Source of the DNA: Microbacterium sufflavum
GTDB taxonomy: Bacteria; Actinomycetota; Actinomycetes; Actinomycetales; Microbacteriaceae
Assembly: GCF_023101165.1 (NCBI RefSeq)
Contig: NZ_CP078076.1
Location: 3,162,001 to 3,226,000 of the forward strand
Direction of reading: 5' to 3'
DNA length: 64,000 nt
Both the position numbers and the translations under genes were made by a program. The notes under the pieces were generated by a model. The model saw only the letters and a program-made list of their open reading frames with translations, did no database searches and had not been told where the DNA came from. Positions 55,631 through 64,000 of the stretch are shown here, in pieces (position 1 is the first letter of the stretch; each line of letters begins with the position of its first letter).

Positions 55631-56167
55631 ATGACACGCGTGCGTATCCGGCCGGCGGAGCCGCAGGACATCGCTGCTCTGGAGGAGATCGAGCTCGCGG
55701 CCGATCGTCTCCTGGTCGAACGCTTCCGCGCGCAGGACTGGCCGCCCCCGGCAACGGCGGCCGAGCGCGCCGCGCATGACGGCTACGTCCTGGTCGCCGA
55801 GGCGGTCGATTCGCGCCGTGCCGCGCAGACTGCCCGCTCTGCGCTCACCGTCGTCGGCTTCGCCCACGTCCTGCAGATCGACGGAGACGGGCACCTTGAG
55901 CAACTGTCGGTCCACCCTGATCATGGTCGCCGGGGTATCGGTCGGCAGCTGGTGCATGCCGCGCTGGACGAGAGCGTTCGACGGAGGAATCAGCGCATCA
56001 CCCTGCGCACCTACGCCGAGGTTCCCTGGAACGCCCCGTTCTACGCCACGTGCGGGTTCGCCGTGAGCACTCCCGATACGCCGTTCCTCGAGTCCCTCGT
56101 GAGCATCGAGCACGCCCTCGGGCTGGACGCATACGGGACACGCGTGCAGATGACGCGGCGCCACTGA
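55631..56167 (+). CDS. GNAT family N-acetyltransferase
   Basis: 178 residues. Acetyl-CoA-binding core EQLSVHPDHGRRGIGRQLVH (motif A), then RITLRTYAEVPWNAPFYATCGF (motif B, described by pattern). Substrate unknown. The start shares ATGA with the end of the preceding short plus-strand frame, which supports that frame being translated. Its stop lies inside a 16-bp tandem duplication. Confidence 0.9.
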   Translation: MTRVRIRPAEPQDIAALEEIELAADRLLVERFRAQDWPPPATAAERAAHDGYVLVAEAVDSRRAAQTARSALTVVGFAHVLQIDGDGHLEQLSVHPDHGRRGIGRQLVHAALDESVRRRNQRITLRTYAEVPWNAPFYATCGFAVSTPDTPFLESLVSIEHALGLDAYGTRVQMTRRH

Positions 56168-56192
56168 CGGCGGGGGCCACTGACAGCGGGGG
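56161..56192 (+). repeat. 16-bp tandem duplication at the GNAT stop codon
   Basis: CCACTGACGGCGGGGG (56161-56176) is followed by CCACTGACAGCGGGGG (56177-56192), one mismatch. The TGA of the first copy is the GNAT stop, so the duplication lies mostly outside the gene. Confidence 0.8.
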
Positions 56193-56266
56193 CCAACGGC
56201 AGAATCCGCACGACCGACGTCCGTCTCACTGCGCCACGCGGCCAGAGCGGGAACTAGCGTGGAGAC

Positions 56267-56686
56267 ATGATCTCGCGCTCCGACTACTTCGCCGCCAAGC
56301 TCGCCTATGAAACGGATCCCGCCGACGTGCACGCCGCGCGCACCGCGGGCGAACAGCTCGTCGTGATCGATGTCCGGTCCTCGGAGGCGTGGACCCAGGG
56401 GCGCGTGACGGGCGCGGTTCACATGCACCACAGTGAGATCGCCGCCCGGGCGCCGCAGGAGATCTCCCCCGACGCCGAGGTCGTCGTGTACTGCTGGAGC
56501 CCCGGCTGCAACGGCGGTACGCGGGGCGCGGCCGAGTTCGCCAGCCTCGGGTATCGGGTCCGCGAGATGATCGGCGGATTCGAGTACTGGGTGCGAGAGG
56601 GATACCCGGTCGAAGATGCCGATGGCGTGCACCACCGCCCCGTCGATCCCCTCACCGGGATTCCACGGATCCGCACGCGCGCCTGA
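56267..56686 (+). CDS. Rhodanese-like sulfurtransferase
   Basis: 139 residues, a single rhodanese domain. LVVIDVRSSEAWTQGRVTGA (about 31-50) and an active-site loop VVYCWSPGCNGG with the catalytic cysteine (about 75) are clear. It probably transfers or carries persulfide sulfur; its acceptor is unknown. TAGCGT (56255-56260) ends 6 nt before the ATG, predicting a leaderless mRNA. Located between the two halves of the respiratory gene cluster. Confidence 0.9.
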   Translation: MISRSDYFAAKLAYETDPADVHAARTAGEQLVVIDVRSSEAWTQGRVTGAVHMHHSEIAARAPQEISPDAEVVVYCWSPGCNGGTRGAAEFASLGYRVREMIGGFEYWVREGYPVEDADGVHHRPVDPLTGIPRIRTRA

Positions 56687-56708
56687 ACGCCGCACTCACA
56701 CACACGGG

Positions 56709-56740
56709 AAAGGCCCCCCGGAACGATCCGGGGGGCCTTT
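56709..56740. terminator. Bidirectional terminator between rhodanese gene and ctaF
   Basis: A perfect 14-bp stem, AAAGGCCCCCCGGA (56709-56722) with TCCGGGGGGCCTTT (56727-56740), loop ACGA. A/T tracts flank both sides, so it works in either direction. Confidence 0.9.
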
Positions 56741-56754
56741 CGCAGGTACAGCGC

Positions 56755-57189
56755 TCAGCGGGCGAAGTTCCCGCGGTAGTACTCGTAGACCCAGCCGACG
56801 ATCGCGACCACGAAGATCGCGAGACCGATCGGCAGGAGGAAGTGCCCCACCGCGAGCCCGACAACGAACACACCGGCCGAAGCGGCGAGCACGAGCGGCC
56901 ACCACGACCACGGGCTGAACTCTCCGAGCTCGGGGTCACCGTCGTCGATGTCGGAGGTCAGGATGTCTTCCGGCAGCTCACCGTTCTGCGCCTTGTGGGT
57001 GCGGTCGAGGTAGAACGCGACCATCGCTCCCATGAAGGCGGAGAAGAACAGCGCCACGGTGCCGACCCACTCGATCTGATTCACGAGCGGCAGGCCGGGG
57101 TGGGCGAGGATGTTCCAGCCCGTGTAGACGACGCCCACAAGGGCGAAGAACGCGGTCAGGACCCACCAGATGATGACGTTATCGCGCAT
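56755..57189 (-). CDS. ctaF: Cytochrome c oxidase subunit IV (actinobacterial type)
   Basis: 144 residues with four transmembrane segments (about 5-25, 38-60, 95-113 and 115-135) and an acidic loop, DIDDGDPELGEFSPWSWWP. This small subunit is specific to the actinobacterial aa3 oxidase. Last gene of ctaC-ctaD-ctaF; starts 3 nt after ctaD. Confidence 0.94.
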   Translation of the reverse strand: MRDNVIIWWVLTAFFALVGVVYTGWNILAHPGLPLVNQIEWVGTVALFFSAFMGAMVAFYLDRTHKAQNGELPEDILTSDIDDGDPELGEFSPWSWWPLVLAASAGVFVVGLAVGHFLLPIGLAIFVVAIVGWVYEYYRGNFAR

Positions 57190-57192
57190 GAC

Positions 57193-58926
57193 TCAGTGGC
57201 CCTCTCGCTCGCCGGGTGCGGTGGTCGCGAACTCGGCCGCCTCCGGGTGGTTCAGGTCGAACGCGGGACGCTCGCTGCGGATACGCGGGATCGACGTGAA
57301 GTTGTGCCGCGGCGGCGGGCACGAGGTCGCCCACTCGAGCGAGGCGCCGTAACCCCACGGGTCGTTCACCGTCACCTTGGGCGCCTTGCGCGCGGTGATC
57401 CAGACGTTCAGGAAGAACGGCAGCATCGAGGCGCCGAGGATGATCGCGCCGATCGTGGAGACCTGGTTCTGCCAGGTCCAGCCATCGGCCGCCGAGTAGT
57501 CCGCGTAGCGACGCACCATGCCGTCCACACCCAGCCAGTGCTGGATCAGGAAGGTCATGTGGAAGCCGACGAACAGCATCCAGAAGTGCACGTAGCCCAG
57601 ACGCTCGTTGAGCATGCGTCCCGTCCACTTAGGCCACCAGAAGTAGAAGCCCGCGAACATCGCGAACACGACCGTGCCGAACACCACGTAGTGGAAGTGC
57701 GCCACCACGAAGTACGAGTCGCTGAGGTGGAAGTCCAGCGGCGGGGCCGCGAGGATGACACCGGTCAGACCACCGAAGACGAACGACACCAGGAAGCCGA
57801 GCGCGAAGACCATCGGCGTCTCGAACGTGACCGACCCTCGCCAGAGCGTGCCGATCCAGTTGAAGATCTTCACGCCGGTCGGGACGGCGATGAGCATCGT
57901 CATCAGCGCGAAGAACGGCAGCAGCACAGAACCGGTGACGTACATGTGGTGCGCCCACACCGCGACCGATAGCGCGGCGATCGCGATCGTCGCGTACACC
58001 AGCGTCTTGTAGCCGAAGATCGGCTTCCGGCTGAAGACCGGGAAGATCTCCGAGACGATACCGAAGAACGGCAGCGCGATGATGTAGACCTCGGGGTGGC
58101 CGAAGAACCAGAACAGGTGCTGCCACAGGAGCACGCCGCCGTTGGCCGGGTCGTAGACGTGAGCGCCGAGGACGCGGTCGGCGGCGGCGGCGAAGATCGC
58201 GGCCGCGAGCACCGGGAACGCCATCAGGATGAGCAGGCTGGTGATCAGCGTGTTCCACGAGAAGATCGGCATGCGCCACATGGTCATACCCGGGGCACGC
58301 ATCGTGATGATCGTGGTGATGAAGTTCACCGCACCGAGAATCGTTCCGAAGCCGGAGATGCCCAGACCGAGCATCCAGAGGTTTCCACCGGCACCCGGCG
58401 AGAACGAGGCGTTGGCCAGCGGCTGATAGGCGAACCAGCCGAAGGAGGCGGCACCCTGCGGGGTGAGGAAGCCGGCGACGGCGATCGTCGACCCGAAGAG
58501 GAACAGCCAGAACGCGAAGGCGTTGAGACGCGGGAAGGCGACGTCGGGCGCACCGATCTGCAGCGGCAGGATCGCGTTGGCGAAACCGGCGAACAGCGGC
58601 GTCGCGAACATCAGCAGCATGATCGTGCCGTGCATCGTGAACAGCTGGTTGTACTGCTCCTTCGTCGGGATGATCTGCATGCCCGGCGCGAAGAGCTCGG
58701 CGCGGATGACCAGGGCCATCACGCCGCCGAGGAGGAAGAACAGCACAGACGCGATCAGGTACATGTACCCGATGGTCTTGTGGTCGGTGGAGGTGATCCA
58801 CTTGACGACGATGTTGCCCTTCTGCTCCACACGCGAGGAGCTCATGAGAGCCGCCTGACGTGCGGGCAGAGTGGTGGGACGGGAGCGGGGTGCCTCGTCG
58901 GTGCGAGGAGCTTCAGTGGTCGACAT
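57193..58926 (-). CDS. ctaD: Cytochrome c oxidase subunit I
   Basis: 577 residues, twelve transmembrane helices. Heme a and a3/CuB ligands lie in [11 protein letters not shown] (about 93), [13 protein letters not shown] (about 265-277), HHMYVTG (about 318) and [11 protein letters not shown] (about 400). It is the oxygen-reducing subunit and pumps protons. The start codon is 3 nt after the ctaC stop. A basic 30-residue N-terminus precedes the first conserved segment. Confidence 0.98.
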   Translation of the reverse strand: MSTTEAPRTDEAPRSRPTTLPARQAALMSSSRVEQKGNIVVKWITSTDHKTIGYMYLIASVLFFLLGGVMALVIRAELFAPGMQIIPTKEQYNQLFTMHGTIMLLMFATPLFAGFANAILPLQIGAPDVAFPRLNAFAFWLFLFGSTIAVAGFLTPQGAASFGWFAYQPLANASFSPGAGGNLWMLGLGISGFGTILGAVNFITTIITMRAPGMTMWRMPIFSWNTLITSLLILMAFPVLAAAIFAAAADRVLGAHVYDPANGGVLLWQHLFWFFGHPEVYIIALPFFGIVSEIFPVFSRKPIFGYKTLVYATIAIAALSVAVWAHHMYVTGSVLLPFFALMTMLIAVPTGVKIFNWIGTLWRGSVTFETPMVFALGFLVSFVFGGLTGVILAAPPLDFHLSDSYFVVAHFHYVVFGTVVFAMFAGFYFWWPKWTGRMLNERLGYVHFWMLFVGFHMTFLIQHWLGVDGMVRRYADYSAADGWTWQNQVSTIGAIILGASMLPFFLNVWITARKAPKVTVNDPWGYGASLEWATSCPPPRHNFTSIPRIRSERPAFDLNHPEAAEFATTAPGEREGH

Positions 58927-58929
58927 GAC

Positions 58930-59826
58930 TTACTCCTCTCCTTCCTCGGTGTCGGTCTTCCCGGAGGTGCCGGGGAGGTTCGAGAGACGGTCGTACGCGT
59001 CGGTGATGTCGCCCGTGTTGCCCTTCTCCTCGAGCGACTCGAGGTAGGCGTCGTACTCCTCCTGGGAGACGACCTTCACGTTGAACAGCATCATCGAGTG
59101 GTACTCACCGCAGAGCTCGGCGCACTTGCCGGCGTACTCGCCCTCGCGCGTCGGGATGAAGGACCAGGAGTTGTCCTTGCCGATGAACATGTCCTTCTTG
59201 TACAGGAAGTCGATGATCCAGAAGGAGTGGATCACATCGCGAGACTGAAGGTTGATCGTGACCTTCTTGTCGACGGGGAGCACCAGCGTCGGGAGCTCGG
59301 CCTTGTCGATGTTGCCCTCGGCATCGGGCTGGGCCTGGATGCCCATCGTCCAGACCGTGTCGTCTTCGGTGTCGCCGTTGTACTGGAAGTCCCACGCCCA
59401 CTGCTTGGCGATCGCGGTGATCTCGACGTCGGGGTTGTCCCACTTGGTCTCGATCTCGGTCTGGTCGCGCGCCGTGAAGAAGAACATGCCCAGCACGAGG
59501 ATGAGCGGCACGATCGTGTAGAAGATCTCGATCGGCATGTTGTAGCGCATCTGCACCGGGAGACCGGTCTGCCCCTTGCGCCGGCGGTACGCGATCGCGG
59601 CCCACGCCATGAGGCTCCAGGTGATGACGCCGACGGCGAGAAGAACGATCCAGGAGTTCACCCAGAGCGACGACACGCGCTCCGTCTGGTTGGTCGCTGC
59701 CGGGCCACCCTCCACGAAGCCCGGAAGAAAGCCGTTCAGCTCGGTGGGAGTACATCCCGCCAGAGCCACAGCTGCCACGACTCCCACAGGGAGTGCGGCC
59801 CAACGAAGGCGGCGTTTCGAGGGCAC
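58930..59826 (-). CDS. ctaC: Cytochrome c oxidase subunit II
   Basis: 298 residues from GTG 59826, after AAAGG. A lipoprotein signal peptide (VALAGC, Cys25) and two transmembrane helices precede a CuA domain with the ligand set in CAELCGEYHSMM (about 235-246). The aromatic electron-entry patch is QWAWDFQY. An acidic C-terminal tail follows. First gene of ctaCDF. TAGACT (59862-59867, minus strand) is the likely -10 box, giving a leader of about 30 nt. Confidence 0.97.
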   Translation of the reverse strand: MPSKRRLRWAALPVGVVAAVALAGCTPTELNGFLPGFVEGGPAATNQTERVSSLWVNSWIVLLAVGVITWSLMAWAAIAYRRRKGQTGLPVQMRYNMPIEIFYTIVPLILVLGMFFFTARDQTEIETKWDNPDVEITAIAKQWAWDFQYNGDTEDDTVWTMGIQAQPDAEGNIDKAELPTLVLPVDKKVTINLQSRDVIHSFWIIDFLYKKDMFIGKDNSWSFIPTREGEYAGKCAELCGEYHSMMLFNVKVVSQEEYDAYLESLEEKGNTGDITDAYDRLSNLPGTSGKTDTEEGEE

Positions 59827-59917
59827 GATGCACCTTTCAGATTGCGGACAGGGCACGTTCAAGTCTAGAGCAACCTCACACCCGATTCATGCCATCCACG
59901 CAGGTTCCGCACGCGAA

Positions 59918-59950
59918 ACGGCCGCCGTCACGCGAGGTGACGACGGCCGT
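59918..59950 (-). terminator. Terminator after erpA
   Basis: ACGGCCGCCGTCAC (59918-59931) pairs with GTGACGACGGCCGT (59937-59950), with one C/A mismatch in 14 bp and a 5-nt loop. TTTCG follows on the minus strand. Confidence 0.75.
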
Positions 59951-59968
59951 GGTCCGGAAATCCGCAGA

Positions 59969-60331
59969 TCAGTGGAAGCTGTCTCCACAGGCGCAGCTTC
60001 CCGCGGCGTTCGGGTTGTCGATCGTGAAGCCCTGCTCGGAGATCGTGTCCTTGAAGTCGATCGACGCGCCGTCGAGGTACGGGACGCTCATGTTGTCGAC
60101 GATGACCTCGACGCCGTCGAAGTCGACCGTCTCGTCGCCCTCGAGGAAGCGCTCGTCGAAGTAGAGCTGGTAGATCAGGCCGGAGCACCCGCCGGGCTGA
60201 ACGGCCACGCGCAGACGCAGGTCGTCACGGCCCTCCTGCTCCAGAAGGTTCTTGACCTTGGTGGCCGCGGCGTCCGTCAGGCTGACGCCGTGTGCGCGGG
60301 TGGTCTCTGCGGACAGGGTGGTGTCGGTCAT
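59969..60331 (-). CDS. erpA: A-type iron-sulfur cluster insertion protein
   Basis: 120 residues of the HesB/IscA/ErpA family, which delivers Fe-S clusters to target enzymes. The three conserved cysteines are in GGCSGLIY (about 49) and SCACGDSF at the C-terminus. AAGGAGTGAC precedes the ATG, and TAGAAT (60374-60379, minus strand) is a good -10 box. Located beside the oxidase operon, whose Rieske partner needs an Fe-S cluster. Confidence 0.94.
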   Translation of the reverse strand: MTDTTLSAETTRAHGVSLTDAAATKVKNLLEQEGRDDLRLRVAVQPGGCSGLIYQLYFDERFLEGDETVDFDGVEVIVDNMSVPYLDGASIDFKDTISEQGFTIDNPNAAGSCACGDSFH

Positions 60332-60400
60332 GTCACTCCTTGGGACGGGCCGCGATACACGGCTTCTGTGACGATTCTACCGCCGCTTCCCGCGACGGGC

Positions 60401-61804
60401 TCAGAGCTCGACGGCGTTCATCCGTGCCAGCAGCAGGGCCTCGGTCGCGACCGCATGACGGAAGGTGTCCAGGTGCAGCGACTCGTTCGGGCTGTGCGCG
60501 CGGGAATGCGGGTCTTCCACTCCCGTCACGAGGATCTGCGCGTCGGGGAACTCGCGGACGAGGTCGGCGATGAACGGGATGGACCCGCCGACTCCCAGGT
60601 CGACCGGCGCCACGCCGTAGCCGTCGCGCATCGCGTCGCGGGTGAGCGAGACCGCCCAGCCGCTGGTGTCGACGAGGAACGGGTTGCCCAGGTCGACGTC
60701 GGAGAACGACAGTTCGGCACCGAACGGGGCGTGGGCACGCAGATGCCGCTCCAGAGCGTCATATGCCTCCTGCCCCGTCTGCCCGGGTGCCACCCGCGCG
60801 CTGATCACGACGGTGACCTCCGGCAGCAGCGTGTTCGACGCGGCCGAAACGCTCGTCGCGTCGATGCCGATGACGGTCACCGACGGCTTGTTCCAGATGC
60901 GGCTCAGAATCGTCCCGTCGCCGATCGGCATCGTGCCGGGAAGGAGACCCGCTTCGTCGCGCAGGGTCGCCTCCGCGTACTCCGGCGTCTCCGCCTCGCG
61001 GCTCGTCATACCCTCGACGGCGACCGATCCGTCGGCGTTCCAGAGCGTCGAGAGCAGCCGGACGGTGGCCATCATCGCGTCGGGCACCGCGCCACCGAAC
61101 ATCCCCGAGTGGGACGCGTGGTCGAGCGTGCGGACCTTCATCGTGAACCGGGCGTTCCCCCGGAGCGACACGGTGAGCCCGGGCGTCACCGAATCCCAGT
61201 TGCCGGAGTCGGCCACGACGATGGCGTCGGCGCGGAGGGCGTCTTTGTTGTCGGCGAGGAACTGGGCGAACGAGCGGGAGCCGTACTCCTCCTCCCCCTC
61301 GATGAACATCGCGATCCCGAGGTCGAGGTCGTCACCGAGAACCGACGACACCGCGCGGATCGCACCGATGTGGGCCATGATCCCCGCCTTGTCGTCGGCG
61401 GCCCCGCGTCCGTAGAGGCGGCCGTCGCGCACCGTCGGCTCGAACGGCGGGGTCTCCCAGAGGGCGTCGTCGCCGGGGGGCTGCACATCGTGGTGGGCGT
61501 AGAGGAGGATCGTCGGCTTGCCGTTGCGAGCAGCGCGGGTCGCGAGCACCGCGGGCTGCCCGTGCTCATCGGTGCCCGGGATCGCGGCACGCAGCACACG
61601 CACCTCGTCGAACACCCCCGTGTCCCTGGCCAGCGTCGCGACGGCGTCCGCACTGCGCTCCAGCTGCGTCTGATCGAACGCGGGCCAGGCCATGCCGGGG
61701 ATGCGGACCAGGTGCCCCAGATCGGACAGCGCGGACGGGATGCCGGTGGCCACGGCCTCGAGGACGGCGGCGTCGGACTCGCTGGGAAGTGCAGGTGAGG
61801 TCAT
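60401..61804 (-). CDS. M20 family metallopeptidase (dipeptidase)
   Basis: 467 residues. The two-zinc M20 signature is clear: LLYAHHDVQPPGD (about 90), GRGAADDKAGIMAHI (about 120-134), EGEEEYGS (about 155) and DHASHSGMFGG (about 220) at the lid domain, with a C-terminal GVEDPHSRAHSPNE histidine. Probably a cytosolic dipeptidase of the CNDP/PepV kind. TAAGAT (61812-61817, minus strand) ends 7 nt before the ATG, predicting a leaderless mRNA. Confidence 0.93.
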   Translation of the reverse strand: MTSPALPSESDAAVLEAVATGIPSALSDLGHLVRIPGMAWPAFDQTQLERSADAVATLARDTGVFDEVRVLRAAIPGTDEHGQPAVLATRAARNGKPTILLYAHHDVQPPGDDALWETPPFEPTVRDGRLYGRGAADDKAGIMAHIGAIRAVSSVLGDDLDLGIAMFIEGEEEYGSRSFAQFLADNKDALRADAIVVADSGNWDSVTPGLTVSLRGNARFTMKVRTLDHASHSGMFGGAVPDAMMATVRLLSTLWNADGSVAVEGMTSREAETPEYAEATLRDEAGLLPGTMPIGDGTILSRIWNKPSVTVIGIDATSVSAASNTLLPEVTVVISARVAPGQTGQEAYDALERHLRAHAPFGAELSFSDVDLGNPFLVDTSGWAVSLTRDAMRDGYGVAPVDLGVGGSIPFIADLVREFPDAQILVTGVEDPHSRAHSPNESLHLDTFRHAVATEALLLARMNAVEL

Positions 61805-61809
61805 GCGAG

Positions 61810-61817
61810 TAATCTTA
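61810..61817. promoter_or_regulatory. Overlapping divergent -10 boxes
   Basis: The octamer TAATCTTA provides TAATCT for the plus strand (61810-61815) and TAAGAT for the minus strand (61812-61817). The dipeptidase gene starts 7 nt to the left. The DUF3043 gene starts at 61850 after a short leader. The two promoters would exclude each other. Confidence 0.5.
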
Positions 61818-61849
61818 AGGTGACCATCTTCAGCGAACCGAGGAAACCC

Positions 61850-62422
61850 GTGGCCACTACCCCCGTCTCCCCTTCGACGAACGACGACGCCCCGCAGACG
61901 CCCGCCGTCGGCAAGGGGCGCGCCACGCCGACCCGCGCCGAGCAGGAGGCCGCGCGACGTCGGCCGCTGGTGGCCAACACCAAGGAGGCGAAGGCGGCCG
62001 CCCGGGCCGAGCTGAACGAGCGGCGCGCACGCGCCCAGGCGGGGATGGCCGCCGGTGAGGAGAAGTACCTCCCGGTGCGCGACAAGGGCCCGCAGCGGCG
62101 CTGGGTGCGCGACTACGTCGACGCGGGCTGGCACCCGGCGGAGTTCGTCATGGGCGTCATGGTGCTGGTGATCCTGGCGTCACTCCTGCCGACGAACCTC
62201 ATGATCTCGTTCTACGCGTACCTGTTCATGATGGCGTACCTCGTCATCGCGATCGGCGGCATGATCCTGCTCGGCCTTCGGGTCAAGCGCAAGGCGGCCG
62301 CGAAGTTCGGCGCCGACCGCGTCGAGAAGGGCCTCGGATGGTACGCCGGCATGCGCGCACTGCAGATGCGGTTCATGCGCCTGCCGAAGCCGCAGGTCAA
62401 GCGCGGGCAGTACCCCGACTGA
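61850..62422 (+). CDS. DUF3043 membrane protein
   Basis: 190 residues, actinobacteria-specific. A charged N-terminal region (GKGRATPTRAEQEAARRRPL, 18-37 and on) precedes two transmembrane helices (about 103-122 and 127-148) and a C-terminal tail ending in LPKPQVKRGQYPD. Function unknown. GTG 61850 is preceded by GAGGAAAC at good distance. An in-frame GTG at 61820 lies only 4 nt after the -10 box and is less likely. Its 3' end overlaps the convergent pyrD by 26 nt. Confidence 0.85.
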   Translation: MATTPVSPSTNDDAPQTPAVGKGRATPTRAEQEAARRRPLVANTKEAKAAARAELNERRARAQAGMAAGEEKYLPVRDKGPQRRWVRDYVDAGWHPAEFVMGVMVLVILASLLPTNLMISFYAYLFMMAYLVIAIGGMILLGLRVKRKAAAKFGADRVEKGLGWYAGMRALQMRFMRLPKPQVKRGQYPD

Positions 62423-63434
62423 CCAGCCCGCGGTTGATCTCGCGACCCCAGAACGGGCCGCGGTAGAGGAACGCCGTATACCCCTGCACCAGGGTCGCTC
62501 CAGCGTCCAGACGCTCCTGCACGTCGGCGGCTGTCTCCACTCCGCCGACCGCGATCACGCAGAAGTCCTCGGGCACCGCGGAACGGACGACCCTCAACAC
62601 CTCGAGAGAGCGCCGCTTGAGGGGAGCACCGGAGAGCCCGCCGGCACCCGCAGCCTCGACCGTCGCGGCATCGGTGACGAGCCCGTCCCTGCTGATCGTG
62701 GTGTTGTGGGCAATGATCCCCGCGAGTCCCTCCGAAACGGCGAGCTGCGCGATCGCGGTGATCTCATCGTCGGCGAGGTCGGGCGCGATCTTGACCAGCA
62801 GCGGGGTCGAGCCCGAAGCGTCGCGGACGGCGCGCAGCAGTGGCGCCAGCGTCTCCACCGCCTGAAGCCCGCGAAGGCCGGGAGTGTTCGGAGAGGAGAC
62901 GTTCACCGCGAGGTAGTCGGCGAGAGGCGCGAGCCGGGTGGCTGACGCGACGTAGTCGGCGGTCGCGTCCTCGACATCGACCACGCGGCTCTTGCCGATG
63001 TTGACCCCGATGACCGTGTCCGGCGCGCCCCGCCGGAGCCGGGCCAGACGACGGGCCGCGGCGTCCGCTCCCCTGTTGTTGAAGCCCATCCGGTTGATCA
63101 CGGCACGGTCGGCGATCAGGCGGAAGAGCCGCGGCTTCGGATTCCCGTCCTGCGGGATCGCCGTGATCGTGCCCACCTCGACGTGTCCGAAGCCGAGCGC
63201 GGCGAGACCTCGTACGCCGACCGCGTTCTTGTCGAAGCCCGCGGCGATACCGAACGGCGACGGGAACGTGAGACCCAGCGCCTCCACACGCAGTGACGGA
63301 TCCGGCCTGGTCATCGCGCGGGTCGCCCAGGACAGCGGCGGGACACCGACGGCACGGATGACGGCCATGCCGGCGTGGTGGGCGAACTCGGGATCGAAGC
63401 GCGACAGGACGGCGCGGAAGAGGAGGGGATACAT
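62397..63434 (-). CDS. pyrD: Dihydroorotate dehydrogenase (quinone), class 2
   Basis: 345 residues. It oxidises dihydroorotate to orotate using FMN and the quinone pool. The N-terminal membrane-associating helices (MYPLLFRAVLSRFDPEFAHH) are class 2 features, as is the catalytic serine in VNVSSPNTPGLR (about 175). FMN contacts are FGIAAGFDKNA (about 62) and NRMGFNNRGAD (about 115). TAATCT (63442-63447, minus strand), which includes the nrdR stop, ends 7 nt before the ATG. Confidence 0.96.
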   Translation of the reverse strand: MYPLLFRAVLSRFDPEFAHHAGMAVIRAVGVPPLSWATRAMTRPDPSLRVEALGLTFPSPFGIAAGFDKNAVGVRGLAALGFGHVEVGTITAIPQDGNPKPRLFRLIADRAVINRMGFNNRGADAAARRLARLRRGAPDTVIGVNIGKSRVVDVEDATADYVASATRLAPLADYLAVNVSSPNTPGLRGLQAVETLAPLLRAVRDASGSTPLLVKIAPDLADDEITAIAQLAVSEGLAGIIAHNTTISRDGLVTDAATVEAAGAGGLSGAPLKRRSLEVLRVVRSAVPEDFCVIAVGGVETAADVQERLDAGATLVQGYTAFLYRGPFWGREINRGLVSRGTARA

Positions 63435-63441
63435 CCCTGCC

Positions 63442-63447
63442 AGATTA
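63442..63447 (-). promoter_or_regulatory. -10 box overlapping the nrdR stop codon
   Basis: TAATCT on the minus strand. Its first three bases are the nrdR TAA stop, and it ends 7 nt before the pyrD ATG. Confidence 0.5.
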
Positions 63448-63915
63448 CCGGTCGCCCGCCTCCGCCTTCGCGTGGTCGGCGCGGAGATCGCCGATGGCCG
63501 CCTCGAAGTCCTCCAGAGAGTCGAACGCCTGATAGACGCTCGCGAATCGAAGGAACGCGACCTCATCGAGCTCACGCAGCGGACCCAGGATTGCCAGGCC
63601 GATCTCGTTGGTATCGAGCTGGGACACCCCGGTCTGACGCACCGCCTCTTCAACGCGCTGCGCGAGGATCGCCAGGTCGGCCTCCGTCACCGGACGCCCC
63701 TGACAGGCCTTTCGCACGCCGGAGATCACTTTCTCCCGGCTGAACGGCTCCATCACGCCCGAGCGCTTGATCACGTTCAGGCTGGCCGTCTCCGTCGTCG
63801 AGAACCGTCCTCCGCACTCCGGACACTGTCGGCGACGGCGGATCGAGAGTCCGTCGTCGCTGGTGCGGGAATCGATGACCCTGGAGTCGGGGTGACGGCA
63901 GAAGGGGCAGTGCAT
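63445..63915 (-). CDS. nrdR: Transcriptional repressor NrdR
   Basis: 156 residues. An N-terminal zinc ribbon (CPFCRH near 3, CPECGG near 34) is followed by an ATP-cone ([20 protein letters not shown], about 50-69 and on), the known nucleotide sensor that represses ribonucleotide reductase genes. The reductase genes are not in this window. TAGGAT (63923-63928, minus strand) ends 7 nt before the ATG and begins with the hisD stop. Confidence 0.97.
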   Translation of the reverse strand: MHCPFCRHPDSRVIDSRTSDDGLSIRRRRQCPECGGRFSTTETASLNVIKRSGVMEPFSREKVISGVRKACQGRPVTEADLAILAQRVEEAVRQTGVSQLDTNEIGLAILGPLRELDEVAFLRFASVYQAFDSLEDFEAAIGDLRADHAKAEAGDR

Positions 63916-63922
63916 CTGACCG

Positions 63923-63928
63923 ATCCTA
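63923..63928 (-). promoter_or_regulatory. -10 box overlapping the hisD stop codon
   Basis: TAGGAT on the minus strand. Its first three bases are the stop of the upstream gene, and it ends 7 nt before the nrdR ATG. Confidence 0.5.
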
Positions 63929-64000
63929 CGCGGTGAACCGCGCCTCGATCGCCTCACCGTGCGCGGGCAGCGCTTCGCTGTTCGCCAGGGCGACGACCCC
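63926..64000 (-). CDS. hisD: Histidinol dehydrogenase, C-terminal fragment
   Basis: The last 24 residues and stop of a minus-strand gene that enters from the right edge. [18 protein letters not shown] matches the usual C-terminus of HisD, the final enzyme of histidine synthesis. hisD-nrdR adjacency is common in this group. The fragment is short, so the call rests on this segment and context. Confidence 0.75.
   Translation of the reverse strand, partial: GVVALANSEALPAHGEAIEARFTA

Noticed and set aside
61820..61849. DUF3043 start at GTG 61820
   Set aside because: Only 4 nt from the -10 box, so it would probably not be transcribed in full, whereas GTG 61850 has GAGGAAAC in front of it.

Overview
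The window is a 64 kb chromosomal stretch of a high-GC actinomycete. It is most likely a Microbacteriaceae member close to Microbacterium. The basis is GC-rich wobble positions, paired clpP1/clpP2, RbpA, WhiA, an actinobacterial ctaE-qcrCAB respiratory operon with a diheme QcrC, DUF3043, and many GTG/TTG starts. No insertion sequence, prophage, integrase, rRNA or CRISPR array was seen. Two tRNA genes are present.

Layout. 1-6 kb: the start of an ArsR-type regulator, threonine catabolism (tdh-kbl) with a divergent LysR gene, an M3 oligopeptidase and a GyrI-like protein. 6-15 kb: Clp proteolysis and folding (clpX, clpP2, clpP1, tig), interrupted by a deoxyribose operon (SorC regulator, deoC, a full aldehyde dehydrogenase and a half-length partner). 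15-18 kb: tRNA-Pro, tRNA-Gly, a GNAT gene and an anchored metallopeptidase-like protein. 17.5-29 kb: one long minus-strand housekeeping run, namely rbpA-secG, tpiA-pgk-gap, sodA, whiA-rapZ and uvrC-uvrA. 29-33 kb: five 4-nt-overlapping genes of the MoxR/DUF58/DUF4129 type. 33-37.5 kb: MarR with a divergent zinc-ribbon gene, uvrB, an exported protein and coaE. 37.5-44 kb: a six-gene overlapping cluster (sulfonate-type ABC transporter, acetyl-CoA synthetase, O-acetylhomoserine sulfhydrylase, CoA-binding protein) lying between coaE and rpsA. 46-50 kb: a lipoprotein/PKD pair, an exonuclease, a PHP protein and trpD. 50.5-60 kb: the two convergent halves of the respiratory chain (ctaE-qcrCAB and ctaCDF), separated by an 81-bp tandem repeat locus, a GNAT gene and a rhodanese. 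60-64 kb: erpA, an M20 dipeptidase, DUF3043, pyrD, nrdR and the end of hisD.

How genes work together. DeoC makes acetaldehyde, which the adjacent dehydrogenase can oxidise to acetate. MetY releases acetate, which the overlapping acetyl-CoA synthetase can reactivate. ClpX with ClpP1/ClpP2 forms a protease whose subunit genes carry a ClgR-like upstream site. The qcr and cta products form the bc1-aa3 supercomplex.

The most striking cross-cutting pattern is regulatory. Many genes have a TANNNT hexamer ending exactly 6 or 7 nt before the start codon, which predicts leaderless mRNAs. At four junctions the stop codon of the upstream gene is itself the first three bases of that hexamer. No wholly new multi-gene system could be demonstrated. 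The best candidates are the acetate/sulfur cluster, the non-catalytic ALDH partner and the repeat locus.
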